A DNA stretch of 64,000 nt from Telopea speciosissima (taxonomy: Eukaryota; Streptophyta; Magnoliopsida; Proteales; Proteaceae): contig NC_057916.1 in assembly GCF_018873765.1 (NCBI RefSeq), positions 14,218,001 to 14,282,000 of the forward strand. The letters run 5' to 3'. The translations under genes were made by a program, and so were the position numbers. Shown here piece by piece: positions 12,171-25,470 of the stretch (the stretch's first letter is position 1; every line of letters starts with the position of its first letter). Below the pieces are notes generated by a model, which was not told the DNA's origin, made no database searches, and saw only the letters and a program-made list of their open reading frames with translations.

Positions 12171-13413
12171 GTTTGGTCACCTTCTTTCTGTTTTATTCTT
12201 ATCTAACCCCAATGGTTGTTATTGGTTTCATTGAAAGGCAATTATTTTTATATGATATTTCACTACTAATTACCAGCCTGTTTGTGGAGGATAAGCAAAT
12301 TCTTAATGAGAAGATGATGTAGAGAAGATTCACCAAAATCTGTGGAATATGAGTTGGAACCTAAGAAAAATGCTCACTTTGGATAATTCTCCTGGTGCAT
12401 GGTCTGAAACCCAACCCTAAATTGAGATTAGGGCAGAATTTGCAAAGGCTCTAAAAGGACAGAATAGGCTAGTTAGGAAACAAGAAACATTGACTACAGG
12501 AATTGGGTAGGCCACCAAAACAGCTTGTATGATTAGAAGATTAAAACAGAAATGAATGAAATCGAAAGCTCATTAACAGAATGGGGGATATTTTGTTACT
12601 CAAAACTACGGAGCTGTTGAGCCTGAAACTTGGGTTGAGTAACTCTTTAGATCAAACCTATCAGTGGTTAAACCACGACAGATATCTCTGGCTAATAATA
12701 GCAGGGTGTGATCGGGGCTGATATGGGAACTAACAGAAACAGAGCAGGGGTGTGGAAAGTGGTAACAGCAGGTGTTAAAGTAGTGTTAGAAGATCAGAAT
12801 CAATAGAGAATGAGGGGGGATTAATTATGATTAGAAACCTTTGTTCTGTTTGCCCTCATTATTTTTTGTGAAACTGCATTACATCTGATCTATGGTTTGG
12901 TGGTTCTGGAGGCTTTTGCACTGGCGATGAGAGGTTGCAGTGTTGCAGTTAATGTTCGAATAGGTTAGTAGTTGCATCCGATTTTAATTTTCTTTTCTTT
13001 AACATGATCCATGAGTTATAACTTTTTCATGTTTTTCCTGATAGGAAGCATAGGTTTAGTTTTGTTTCTACATTCTGTGGTGTGTAATAATGCTTTTTGG
13101 TTTTTCAAGGACATAGGTGGTCCATCAGGCAAAACCTCAATAAAAGTCCTAGTCCAATACAGCGAGGCCGACTATTATCTGTTGGCATTTTCATTGGTAA
13201 TTTTTGTTCAATGTCACTTTGTTCTATTGAGTTCATTTTATTTTCCTTATTTTGTTTTTGTTTCAATTGCTATGCTTAGGTTATTCTCTGTATCCCTTCT
13301 TTCTTATATTTAGAAACGAAAGATAGTTATTGAAGAGAAATTTTTTTTTTCGATAATGATTAATAACTCTCGTCTCTCTCTTTTTCCCTCTAAACAGTTG
13401 TGTGCTTGTACAG

Positions 13414-13709
13414 GAGGGCCTAATAACCTAGAAGTGATGTTTGAACTTTTCTTAGCCCATAAAGTGTCACTTATCTGTGCTGTGATGTACATGGTGGCAC
13501 AATGCTTGGGTGCAATGTGTGGTGCAGGGCTAGTAAAGGCCTTCCAAAAGTCTTACTATGTGCAGTATGGTGGTGGGGTGAACGAGATCGCCGATGGCTA
13601 CAGCAAAGGTATGGGTTTGGCGGCAGAATTTATTGATACTCTCATCCTTGTGTACACTGTTTTCTCTGCTACTGATCCCAAGAGAAGTGCCAGAGACTCC
13701 CATGTCCCT
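13414..13709 (+). pseudogene. PIP aquaporin exon, unit 3 (open frame)
   Basis: 296 nt and open. It shares the GPNNLEV state and mutated donor with units 1 and 2, marking the three as sister copies. Further change VTFG to VMFE. The [16 protein letters not shown] stretch shows glycine to aspartate at the end (family IIGT or similar). Confidence 0.9.
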
Positions 13710-14026
13710 ATAAGTTCACCTAGGTGGGTGGGAGAACCAGGTTTTTTTTATCGCCGCCACAATTGAATTTCTTCCTTCTTCCTCTTTTCTCTTCTTGATT
13801 TTTTAGTCATTCCCTCGCAGTGCACATTCTAATATGCGTTATTTTGAAGTGAAGCTTGTAATCTAATCTTTATGCATTTCTTTTTATGGGTGAAACTTGA
13901 TAGGGTTTTAAGAACCGACTTGAGTTTAAAATCCTTAGTTTGCGTGGCAAACTAGGAAAAAAAGAAAAAAAAAGGGGAAGCATCATTGCCCACATTTTAA
14001 TTTAGGCTTGTAAACTATGTTTGCAG

Positions 14027-14215
14027 ACTGTGAAGAGTCTGCTTCTCAATATTTAGCAAAAAGACATTGGTTCCTTAATTACAGGCTCCCCTGGTGAGGA
14101 TCCGAAGATGTTGGCGAATTTCTAAGATCATCTAGAAAAAATATTCGTCTTAGATCTAGAGAAGAGAATGACAGTATCTCAAGCATTGAGGGATTCATTT
14201 ATCACGGGCAAGTGA
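14027..14215 (+). pseudogene. PRP4-type kinase last exon, unit 3
   Basis: Same exon and stops as units 1 and 2. A further change at the end gives ITGK from CACGGGCAAG. It is followed by the PRP4 3'UTR-like tail, which is cut at 14508. Confidence 0.87.
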
Positions 14216-14508
14216 CCAAAGATGCTGATTTTATGACCCCAGAAATGCTGTCGAGCTAGATACATGTACATTATGATCTCAATTTATTTTTAGATCTCTA
14301 ATCATTGGGCATTTCTCTGTCTTTATCTCTCTGTGATTGCCTAAGAGGATTGACACAGTGTTATTGGCGTGGATGAAATGCGAAGAAGATGATGTATGGT
14401 CTGAAGACCTTCCTACATGGCGGTTCTTTCAGTGGGATGGCTTCTGTTTCTATTGTAAGACAACTCGCCAATGGCGTTTACATCTCTTGTAATCATTCTT
14501 AATGATGG

Positions 14509-15112
14509 GACTTTATCTATAGTTGGTTGAATGTGATCACATATTCACGAAGATATTGATTGAACGCAGAATCCATCAATAAAGCATAGTATTTTTTAGT
14601 AACTAGCGAAAGAAAATAGGTAAAGACCTCTTAGGGAGTTGCCTAGTTTGGGAGTTTTATCGTGTTAAAAAAATGAGTGCAACTCTGGATTTAGGAGTCA
14701 AATACAATAGTTAACACTTAGACAACCCAACACTTTAATATGCATAACGAATTAAAGTGGTTGAAACTTAAATCTGATTCCAAATTAACATCTGAACCAA
14801 AACAACCCGACACTATCGCATCGAGCAAATTAAACTTGATGAAACTTAAATTTGATTGCTAATGAGCATACTATGCTAATTTTAAAGGGAATTGCATAGT
14901 TATGCTAAACTTTTAAAAAGTTGCTTGGTATTGCAAATTATTTAAATAAAAAAAAGCTGGGTATTATAGTACGGTGATTTTGCAGATCAAAAGTAAACTC
15001 AATCAGGTATCTAGTTCAGTTGCCCTATAAGAAAATCTCTTTGACCTGACGTAATCTGTTGGACCAATGGAAAAGCCATGTGTACTGCCTTAAAGAAAAA
15101 ATGATCCGGAAT
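14509..15112 (+). repeat. Spacer repeat J, copy 1
   Basis: About 600 bp starting GGACTTTATCTATAGTTGG and ending near AAAGAAAAAATGATC. Five copies exist in the window. It behaves as PRP4 intron sequence: here and in copy 3 it runs on into the next PRP4 intron portion. In three other copies it runs into methionyl-tRNA synthetase sequence. No coding signal. Its origin (intron or old transposon) is unclear. Confidence 0.8.
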
Positions 15113-15571
15113 GTCCGGAAATTGACCACTCTGCCCTATTTTTTCCCTCTTGACTCTTGCAAAATTACATCTTCTGATCCTTACAAGGGTGTGGGTTGGT
15201 GAAGCTGCAATGATTTACTGAACAGAAAATGGAATATCTAGGATTGAGATGTCTATGGAATTGCTATTCCTTTGTTGTTTTATCTTTTTTATTTTAATTT
15301 TCTAGGGTTATTCTGCTTTGCTCTTGTTGGGTCTTTATAAAATTTCTTGTTATTTATCCCTGGGTGGGTTGTCATTTTTTTGGTTTTTGCTATAAAAAGC
15401 ATAATATTGTGGTGGTGGAGTTATTTTACTCCCACTTGTATTATACTTCATTTATTAGATACAGTGGTTGCTCTCTCTCTTTATCTCTCTCCCCCCACCC
15501 CTCCCAAATGACTTCTATTCTTCACTGATTTTGTATTGAACAGTTATCGTCATGCTTAGTAATTTTTGCAG

Positions 15572-17473
<1,902 letters not shown>

Positions 17474-19264
17474 CCAAAGATACTGATTTTATGACCCCTG
17501 AAATGCTGTTGAGCTAGATACATGTACATTATGATCTCAATTTATTTTTAGGTCTCTAATCGTTGGATATTTCTGTCTTTATCTCTCTGTGATTGCCTAA
17601 GAGGATCAACACAGTGTTATTGGTGTGGATGAAATGCGAAGAAGATGATGTTTGGTCTGAAGACCTTCCTACATGGCGGTTCTTTCAGTGGGATGGGTTC
17701 TGTTTCTATTGTGAGACAACTCGCCAAAAGCATTTACAGCTCTTGTAATCATTCTTAATGATGGTCTTTGAGAAGATTTATCACATTTATCCCCCCTTGA
17801 AATTTTTGTTTGAAGTTTGAAAACAGTGTGCTGCAACCTTTTGCAGGCTTTAGTGCATTAGAAAATTCACACCAATGCTAGTTACTAAATTAAACTCAAT
17901 GAGGTTGTGCAAAGTGTTCCTATGGCTTTTGGAAAAGATAGACTCGACAGAATCTTTTCCTTTCAGATAGCTTCCATCTTACAGTGGATTTCATTTTTCC
18001 AATATTAGTGGATACTTGGATATTGCATTTTTTTTGTTGTCTACATTTTTTTCATTTATCCAAATCACTTGGGTCTTGGAGTCTAATTCTATTTTTCATT
18101 CAGGGTTTCTCCCAAGGCTATGACACAACCAATCAGTGCTTTAGATGCTTAGTAGGCAACCAAAAGAGGTACCCTGGTTTGTTTTTTAGGCAGCTTATTG
18201 TGAAACCCTTGAAACTACGTTGCATGCTCTTATGCATAAAATTGGTCTCCTGAACTGTCTTCAGACTCGGAGGAATTAACCAGAAGCATTTTACAACCTG
18301 AAGTTGAATGGTCCATTTCTTCCTTGCCTATCAGAGCTCTCATGCCTGTTTGCATGTACATGTTCCTGCATTGTGTGCGTGCATGTATGTGTAGAAATAG
18401 CGGTTCAATTTCTGTAATATGGAATATTTTAATTTTTATTGTACACCCTCCTACAAGTAACAAAAAAAAGAGAAAAAAATAGATTCTTAAGGTGAATAAT
18501 CATAGTTTATATTCTTGTAGTGGCTAAATTATGATTAGAAACCTTTGTTCTGTTTGCCCTTTTTATTTTTTGTGAAACTGCATTATATCTGATCTATGGT
18601 TTGGTGGTTCTGGAGGCTTTTGCACTGGCGATGAGAGGTTGCAGTGTTGCAGTTGTTCAAATTGGTTAGTAGTTGCATCCGATTTTAATTTTCTTTTCTT
18701 TAATATGATCCATGAGTTTTAACTTTTTCATATTTTTCCTGATAGGAAACATAGGTTTAGTGTTGTGTCTTCATTCTGTGGTGTATAATAATGCTTTTTG
18801 GTTTTTCTAGGACATAGGTGCTAAGTTCATGGAATTCCAGTAAGTTCTTCATCTCTAATCCTATTATTCCATTTTGTCATGGTTCTGGTTGTTTCAGGTA
18901 TTTCGTTTCGTGCATATTTATACGGAGATCATGTAAATGTTGTTACTTGTATGGTTGATCATACTCAGGAAACCTTGGAGATTTGCACATTTCGCTGGAT
19001 GCATTCCTCATCTTGCCTTTAGCCTGCATTGCTCTTTTCAATGACAGCCTAGAGTGGTCAATGAGATGGCTGATGAGTTGAGCAAGCAAGGCGTTTTACT
19101 TTTGAGATTCTGTTATGGGTATACCATTCCATTATGTGGTGTGGGCTTTTATAGGGGGCGGGGATGTAGTTCTTTGTTGTTGTATATTATCTGTGCTCTT
19201 GCCTCCTTGGAGGCCTGTTATACCATATTATCTTTCTTTTTATAAAATTTATGTTCATTAAAAA
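17474..19264 (+). repeat. Partial unit 4 of the 4.1-kb repeat
   Basis: Downstream of the PRP4 kinase pseudogene the same series resumes: 3'UTR-like sequence, SVPMAFGKDR-type stretch, NQCFRCL exon-like piece, first GATGAGAGG module and LINE tail. It is cut at 19265 by a Copia LTR. The RAE1 exon, second module and PIP exon are missing here. Confidence 0.85.
19045..19264 (+). mobile_element. LINE 3'-end remnant, unit 4
   Basis: The best-preserved reading of the motif, VNEMADELSKQGVLLL, followed by the same G-rich tail. Its terminal A-run is interrupted by the TGTTAACA end of a Copia LTR at 19265. The Copia insertion is therefore younger than this LINE copy. Confidence 0.72.
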
Positions 19265-19339
19265 TGTTAACAAACAGAATTTAGGGAATGGCTAGAATAA
19301 TCGATGTGATTATTTAGCCCTTATATTTATAACTTTCAT

Positions 19340-20334
19340 TTGACCCTTGGCACGCAGTTGGCATTCTCTATAATATTCTTGGCCCCAGGGCCATCTCCTA
19401 CTCTGGCCTCCCTAAGGCAGCCCCTGTCTCCTCCCTCATCTCTGCTGGCTCTTGGACCCCTCACCCTTCCATCAACCCAGTCATCATCTCGCTGATCTGG
19501 GCCACCTTCCTCCTTTACCCCGTTTACCCTCCTCCCACGCAGATAAGGTTATTTGGCTCCCCTCCCCCACCGGTCTCTTCTCCTCCTCTTCTGCTTGGAA
19601 CCTTTCCAGGGTCTCTAGCCTCTCCGTCCCCTAGCATAACTTGGTTTGGTTCAAAGGCCATATCCCTCGCCATAGCCTTACTGTTTGGAGTGCCCTCAGA
19701 CTCTGCCTGCTCACACAAGCCTTCCTTATTCACCGAACCATCCCCGCTGCCCCCGCTTGTATCCTTTGTTGGATTGGCCGTGAAGATGTCCCTCACCTCT
19801 TCTTTGACTGTCCCTTCTCTTCCACCATCTGGAAACAAGCTTTAGCCTCTATTTGGCCGCGCAGTAGAAGGATCAGGAGATTTGATCGTGAATGGCTTTG
19901 GTTGCTCAATGCTTTTCCTGGGAGCTCTATATGCGACACTATTGGGAAGCTAGTTTTCTGCACTACTATCCACCATATCTGGATGGAGAGAAACCTCAGA
20001 AGATGGACTTCCAAATCAAGGTCTTTTGATGTGATTTGGAAAGCCATCTCCTTTGATGTATCCTCTAAGCTCAGCTGCATCCGTCAGAGACCCTCCACGG
20101 ATACCACTAGGAATAGGCATATTTTGGATTTTTGGGGCCTTGATTCTGCCCTTTTGTGGTCAGTCACCTCTGCGTAGGCAGGCTGCCCGCCTCCCCTCCC
20201 CCTTTTGGTTGGCTGGTTGTCGGCCTTGTGGGCTTCCTTGTTCTTGCCCCTTTCCCCTCTTTGTATATTGTTTCTTTGTTCTCTCTTCCCTGCCCCCTCC
20301 TGGGGTTCGGTAATATATTCATTTACCAAAAAAA
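19340..20334 (+). mobile_element. 5'-truncated L1-type LINE
   Basis: About 1 kb. It encodes the C-terminal zinc-binding domain of plant LINE reverse transcriptase (zf-RVT): WFKGHIPRHSLTVWSALRL, CILCWIGREDVPHLFFDCPF, SSTIWKQ, then HHIWMERNLRRW. One in-frame TAG precedes HNLVWF. It ends with A9 (20328-20336) and is flanked by AACTTTCAT on both sides (19331-19339 and 20335-20343), partly overlapping the A-tail. This is a typical target-primed insertion into the Copia LTR. Confidence 0.9.
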
Positions 20335-20465
20335 AACTTTCATAAAAGCACTGCAATTACATCAATAACCCTGTATAGCGGACCATGATAGCTATAGGGA
20401 AATAAAAGGGGAAAAATACCAAAACTACCTTTATAATATCGGGTAACATAACTCAACACTCCCCC

Positions 20466-20820
20466 TCAAGTTGGGGCATAGATATCACACATGCCCAACT
20501 TGACTAGACTAGGATGAAACAACTTCCCACTCAACCCTTTGGTAAAGACATCAGCCAGTTGATCTCCAGACTTCACAAAAGGGATACAAATCTGCCCACT
20601 CTCTAACTTCTCCTGGATGAAGTGTCTGTCGATCTCCACATGTTTGGTATGGTCATGCTGCATTGGATTGTGGGCAATGCTAATTGCTGCTTTGTTGTCA
20701 CAGTACAACATCATTGGAAGATGAACAAAACCACGGATATCTAGGAGTAAACTCTGAAGCCACAATAACTCACATATGCCCTGGGCTATAGCACGGAATT
20801 CAGCTTCAGCACTAGATCCA
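20466..20820 (-). pseudogene. Copia pol RNase H fragment
   Basis: An open minus-strand frame of 122 codons with the Copia RNase H signatures: SSAEAEFRAIAQGICELLWL, YCDNKAAISIAHNP, HTKHVEIDRHFIQEKL and QLADVFTKGL. Normally this is the end of a pol polyprotein of over 1000 residues; the rest (integrase, RT) is absent. The apparent start methionine lies in fused PRP4-derived DNA and is not a real start. Confidence 0.92.
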
Positions 20821-21000
20821 CCATGGGTAAGCATGATTTGTATGAATCAACCCCAAGCTTGTCTACCATGGTTCTTGTGATTCCTTATGGGACCTTGGAT
20901 GGTTTGTTTTTAATTTTTTGAGCCTGGATATAATAACTGCGGTTACTTTAAGATGTTAATTTCCACTGCTTCATGGTCACAATTTCACCAATTTGTGCAG

Positions 21001-21069
21001 AGTGAGAGACCAGCAGATATGTTCTGTGATGGTATATTTGGAGAGAGACCTGCTGGAGTTCGTAAAACT
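21001..21069 (+). pseudogene. PRP4 exon (SERSADMF type), isolated
   Basis: Between TTTGTGCAG and GTAGAT, a stop-free 69-nt exon encodes SERPADMFCDGIFGERPAG then VRKT, the PRP4 segment just before the kinase domain. Upstream exons are lost at the Copia junction near 20822. Downstream lies spacer J and then MetRS exons. Confidence 0.85.
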
Positions 21070-21572
21070 GTAGATGTCGTTCTATTTCCTCTCCTCTCTA
21101 ATTGCATTAAGCTCTTGCATTCTCACATTCAAAGTGTTGGCTTTCTTCTTTGTTTGCTGAACATTTAATGTAGATAATAGAAAGCTGAACTAGGTTTCTG
21201 GAAAATTGTGTATAATAGAAAACTGATTTGAATAACTAAATGAAGTACATGGTTTGTCTTGCCTGAGATAGCATGTTCAACTGAAGCCACTTTGGACCTT
21301 CTGATAATCCCATGTTCTCTCCTTTTTCTTGTAATTTGTACATGCACTACATGAGCAGTATGTTATGGGTTTTTAGTGATGGCCTGCGATTGCGGTTAGA
21401 GAAATGTGTTTTGGCATTCATGGATGTTTCCATAGTGATGTATTGTAATCCAGCGATTGACAGAATATTTCTTTTATATGTTATCATCTATTTTTCTTAT
21501 AAATTTGTTATTTATTGTGACTTTGTGAGATTGAAAAAGGTTTCACTGGTGAACCATATCTAGAGACTGCTA

Positions 21573-22170
21573 GGACTTTATCTATAGTTGGTTGACTGTG
21601 ATCACATGAAGATATTGATCGAACATAAAATCCATCAACAAAGCAATAGTTTTTTTTAGTAACTAGCTAAAGAAAATAGGTAAAGACCTCTTAGGGAGTT
21701 GCCTAGTTTAGGAGTTTTATCATGTTAAAAAATTGAGTGCAACTCTGGATTTAGGAGTCAAATACAACAGTTAACACTTAGACAACCCAGCACTTTAATA
21801 TGAATAACAAATTAAAGTGGATGAAACTTAAATCTGATTCCAAATTAACATCTGAACCATTAAACAATCCGACACTATCACATCGAGCAAATTAAACTTG
21901 ATGAAACTTAAATTTGATTGCAAATGAATATACTATGCTAATTTTGAAGGGAATTGCATACGTATGCTAAACTTCTAAAAAGTTGCTTGGTATAGCAACT
22001 TATTTAAATAAAAAAAAGCTGGGTATTATAGTACAGTGATTTTGTAGATCAAAAGTAAATTCAATGTATCTAGTCCAGCTGCCCTATAAGAAAACCTCTT
22101 TGACCTGACGTAGTCTGTTGGACCTATGGAGAAGCCATGTGTACTGACTTAAAGAAAAAATGATCAGGAA
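21573..22170 (+). repeat. Spacer repeat J, copy 2
   Basis: Same spacer as at 14509, but after AAAGAAAAAATGATCAGGAA it continues into a MetRS exon rather than PRP4 intron. No gene. The stretch 21070-21572 ahead of it is the PRP4 intron common to all copies. Confidence 0.8.
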
Positions 22171-22171
22171 T

Positions 22172-23171
22172 TTTACTTGAGTTCTTGCAAATGGTAACAT
22201 TTACTGGGCTGATTATGAAGGCCTTTATTGTATCAACTGTGAGGAGTATAAGGTGGTACCCGTCTTTGGTTTTAGGAAATCTTTGTTGCTTTATCAACTC
22301 TTTTACCAATATATGCCATGTATGAAGTATAAAAGCTCCTTGGTAGACACATGGAGAGGCTCTGCCAGCTGTGCCCAAGCACATGTAGAGATGAGATTCA
22401 CCATTCAACCAACCAGCAATTCTTTCAAAGAACAAAAAATTTGGCCCAATAGAATGTGTAATGTTGATCACACAACTATTTTTGTAGATATGACAGACAC
22501 AAATGTCCGTCATTGAATTGATTTCTTTTGAGTACATATTCTGCCGTATAGGTTTATTGCCATCATTAAGAATATAATGGATGGGGAGGCTATAATCATA
22601 TTTTCGGTGGAGGATTGTTCCCTGGTGGAAGCCAATCAATTATTGGCCCTTTCCCCTGCATTTGTACCACATGTATTGATATGCTTTTATGTATAGGCTG
22701 TCCTCATTGTCTAACTGTTAACTATTATTTCTATTTGCATATATTGTTATTTATGTTCTTTTATTTCATTCCTAGACCTCAAGGAGATTGAATATTGTGT
22801 CCACTGTATGTCTTTTCTATTGGCATTGATTGTGCGATTGAATTGAGTATAAAGAATTACCACTTTCAGCATTTGCTGGAAAATGACATTACGACCTTTT
22901 AAGGACTTAATTCTTCAAAATATTCCTTTGGATAATTTGATGAAGAGTCATGTTTACATTTTCTAAACACAAAATTTCCTGTATTTTGCTCTAGTTAAAA
23001 ATGCAGGATGAGAAGGATTTACTTGAAAACTACTGTTGCCCCTGCACCTAAAGCCTTGCATATGAAAGGAGGACAACTTCTTCGTATGCCTTATTGAAGT
23101 ATCAAAAATCTTTGGAAGAGATTCTAAGTCAAAATGCAAACTCCATGCAGCCTTCTTTTCGTTTGAATGAG
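22172..23171 (+). pseudogene. Organellar MetRS fragment, copy 1 (two exons)
   Basis: Methionyl-tRNA synthetase charges initiator and elongator tRNA-Met; the sequence fits the plant organellar (bacterial-type) enzyme. Exon A ends at 22252 and encodes ANGNIYWADYEGLYCINCEE then YK. Exon B (23007-23171) starts DEKDLLEN; a one-base loss at the CCPMHL codons breaks the frame, but SKYQKSLEEILSQN and QPSFRLNE can be read in the shifted frame. Together they span the zinc-knuckle region between catalytic halves. Intron 22253-23006 is AT-rich with no gene. No other MetRS exons follow. Confidence 0.88.
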
Positions 23172-23754
23172 GTGAGGATGATAAATTTCCCCTTTTGTTT
23201 TGACTGAATTGTTCGCTTTTCCCTCTCTCTGTGTCTTTAATGACTGCTAACATGAAATATAGATAACGGTTTTCAACAGTTGGTTGGGTTAACATTTTTC
23301 CCCATTCCTTTACCGACTAGATTATTCTTCTTTTTTTTTTTTGGGGGGGGGGGGGGGAGGGGGGTGTTGGGGGCACACCATTGTTTTGGAAGTGATCATA
23401 AATATCACAGGAATCTTAGAGAGAGAATTAAGAATATTATTTTACAAGCTGACCTTACAAGACATACTTTTTTGCTCTAGCATACTATTTTATAGCATAC
23501 TAGGTGATTGTTTTGTTTTATGAAGGTTGTGTGGAGCAGGAAAAATAAGAATGAATCAATTTCTTTTGAGGCCAAAATAAATGTTTAGGAAGGTGGATAT
23601 GTTTAGGTTTTCATTTATTTATTTTTATCATTTTTGTATTTGGTGGCAGAATGTAATTTTAGTATGTCAGGCTCAATGTTCTTGTTGGGCTTTGCATTTT
23701 GGGTTTTAAATCTTTGTCCAGTTCTTAGTCTGAGTTTTTCATAATAATTTTTAG
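23172..23754. other. MetRS intron fused to PRP4 upstream intron
   Basis: No exon recognised. Holds a T/G homopolymer tract (23329-23364). The left part matches MetRS intron sequence in the other copies, and the right part is the intron before the PRP4 arginine-rich exon. The change of source lies somewhere between about 23400 and 23600. Confidence 0.6.
23329..23364. repeat. Poly-T / poly-G tract
   Basis: About a dozen Ts followed by fifteen Gs, one A and six Gs. Equivalent tracts of different length occur at 38509-38545 and 42369-42402 in the paralogous introns. It could form G-quadruplex structures and is likely unstable. Confidence 0.9.
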
Positions 23755-24971
23755 AAGACAGGGAGAGAGAGAAGGAGAAGGAGAAGGAGAAGGATCGGGA
23801 CAGGGAGAGAGATAGGTACAGGAATAGGGAGGGGGAGAAGGAAAGGGAGAGGGAAAGAGTTCGGGATAAAGATAGAGGTAGAGAGACTGAGAGTGGTTGG
23901 GTGGGCAGACATCTATATGATGGTCATAATGATGCATATGGTGGTCGAGATAGGTCGAAAGATTCCAGGCATTTGAAAGATGAATCGGATTACCACTACA
24001 GGAAAGGAAAAAAAGATCCCGTAAAGGCGCCTAGCATCATGGATGATGATCTGGAAAGGCGTGAAAAGAAATCACTGAGGTATACAATGTCAGTCATTGG
24101 ATGTATCCTAGTTAACTTCAAATTTATCTTATATGCTGCTCTCTGCTTTAGAGATGAAGAGGTAGAAGAAGATCATGAAGATCAACTAGCGGAACAAGAA
24201 GAGGAGGATGTTGACAGCATTAAGGAGGAGAGCAGGAAAAGAAGGCAAGCCATACTAGAAAAGTCTAAACAACAGCAACAGCAGTCACAAAAGCAGGTTG
24301 TAGCTCATGTTCAAGCCTCAACTAAAGGTGTTGTCCACTTCCAAGCTAATTATGTTTTTATATTTTGATGTTTCGGAATTTTATTTAAAGTTTATGACTG
24401 CTTTCTTTGTGGCCTTTATTCATTGTTCATACTAAACCATAAATGCTTTGGATCAGAGAATGGTTCTCTCAATGTTGACAAGGCAGCAGAACAGATACTT
24501 CTTCCAAGAGCGCGGTTAATTCTACGTCTGTAGCTTCTTAGGGTAGGCATGATAGTCCCGAGGCTGATGTCCCCGAGCCTATATTTTCTGTATGGAAATC
24601 ACCTTCACGTAATAGAACATTTGCACATGAGAGCACTTCTGGTGCTGGGGGCTTAGGGGATGGGACTCCAATGGTTTGTAGATGACCAATTAACAGTTAG
24701 ATATTTTTTAAATTTCTTGCATACGTGGGTAAGCATGATTTGCATGAATCAACCCCAAGCTTGTCTACCATGGTTCTTTTGATTCGTTATGTGACCTTGG
24801 ATGGTTTATTTTTAATTTTTTGAGCCTGGATATAATAATTGCGATTACTTTAAGATGTTAATTTCCACTGCTTCATAGTCACAATTTCACCAATTTGTGC
24901 AGAGTGAGAGATCAGCAGATATGTTCTGTGATGATATTTTCGGATAGAGACCTGCTGGAGTTCGTAAAACT
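23755..24971 (+). pseudogene. PRP4 N-terminal exons, copy 1
   Basis: Four exons of the Arg/Glu-rich N-terminal half of PRP4. 23755-24079: RERDRYRNREGEKERERERV, then HLYDGHNDAYGGRDRSKDSR and DDDLERREKK. 24152-24327: DEEVEEDHEDQLAEQEEEDV, SRKRRQAILEKSKQQQQQ. 24457-24673: EADVPEPIFSVWKSPS, TSGAGGLGDGT. 24903-24971: SERSADMFCDDIFG-stop-RPAG. Defects: a frame break near SLNVDKAAEQ, an early TAG before GRHDS and TAG in place of the GAG in FGERPAG. The kinase exons do not follow directly. Confidence 0.9.
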
Positions 24972-25470
24972 GTAGATGTCGTTCCATTTCCTCTCCCTTC
25001 TAATTGCATTAAGCTCTTGCATTCTCACAAGTGTTGCTTTTCTTCTTTGTTTGCTGAACATTTAGTGTAGATAATAGAAAGCTGAACTAGGTTTCTGGAA
25101 AATCGTGTATAATAGAAAACTGATTTGAATAACAAAATGAAGTATATTGGTTGTCCTGCCTGAGATAGCATGTTCAACTGAAGCCACTTTGGACCTGCTG
25201 ATAATCCCATGTTCTCTCCTTTTTCTTGTAATTTGTACATGAACCACATGAGCTGTATGTTATGGGTTTTTAGTGATGGCCTGCGATTGCGGGTAGAGAA
25301 ATGTGTTTTGGCATTCATGGATGCTTTCCATAGCGATGTATTGTAATCCAGCGATTGACAGAATATTTCTTTTATATGTTATCCTCTATTTTTCTTTTAA
25401 ATTTGTTATTTATTTGGACTTTGTGAGATTGAAAATGGTTTCACTGGTGAACCATATCTAGAGACTTCTA

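Larger units (their letters stand above)
10761..14508 (+). repeat. Tandem segmental repeat, unit 3 (truncated)
   Basis: Third copy with the same landmark order. Homology stops at about 14508, inside the PRP4 3'UTR-like sequence. There the text switches to the spacer normally found in a mid-gene PRP4 intron. It therefore lacks the last ~0.4 kb of the unit. Confidence 0.88.
19265..20822 (-). mobile_element. Truncated Copia LTR retrotransposon with LINE in its LTR
   Basis: Read on the minus strand: RNase H end of pol, polypurine tract GAGGGGGAG at about 20459-20467, then an LTR starting TGTTGAGTTATG (20458 downwards) and ending GTTAACA at 19265. The LTR (about 190 bp) is interrupted by a LINE between 19340 and 20334. 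The pol side is cut at about 20822, where PRP4-derived sequence resumes, so the 5' LTR and most of pol are missing. It inserted into the A-run of the unit-4 LINE tail. Confidence 0.85.

Noticed and set aside
22124..22639. 171-codon open frame on the minus strand (also at 37532-37768 and 41368-41724)
   Set aside because: The + strand of its right-hand end is a clear MetRS exon and the rest is intron; the minus frame is a shadow repeated with the segment.
23755..23900. Arg/Glu repeat as a stand-alone low-complexity satellite
   Set aside because: The flanking HLYDGHNDAYGG and DDDLERREKK parts show it is the PRP4 N-terminal coding exon.
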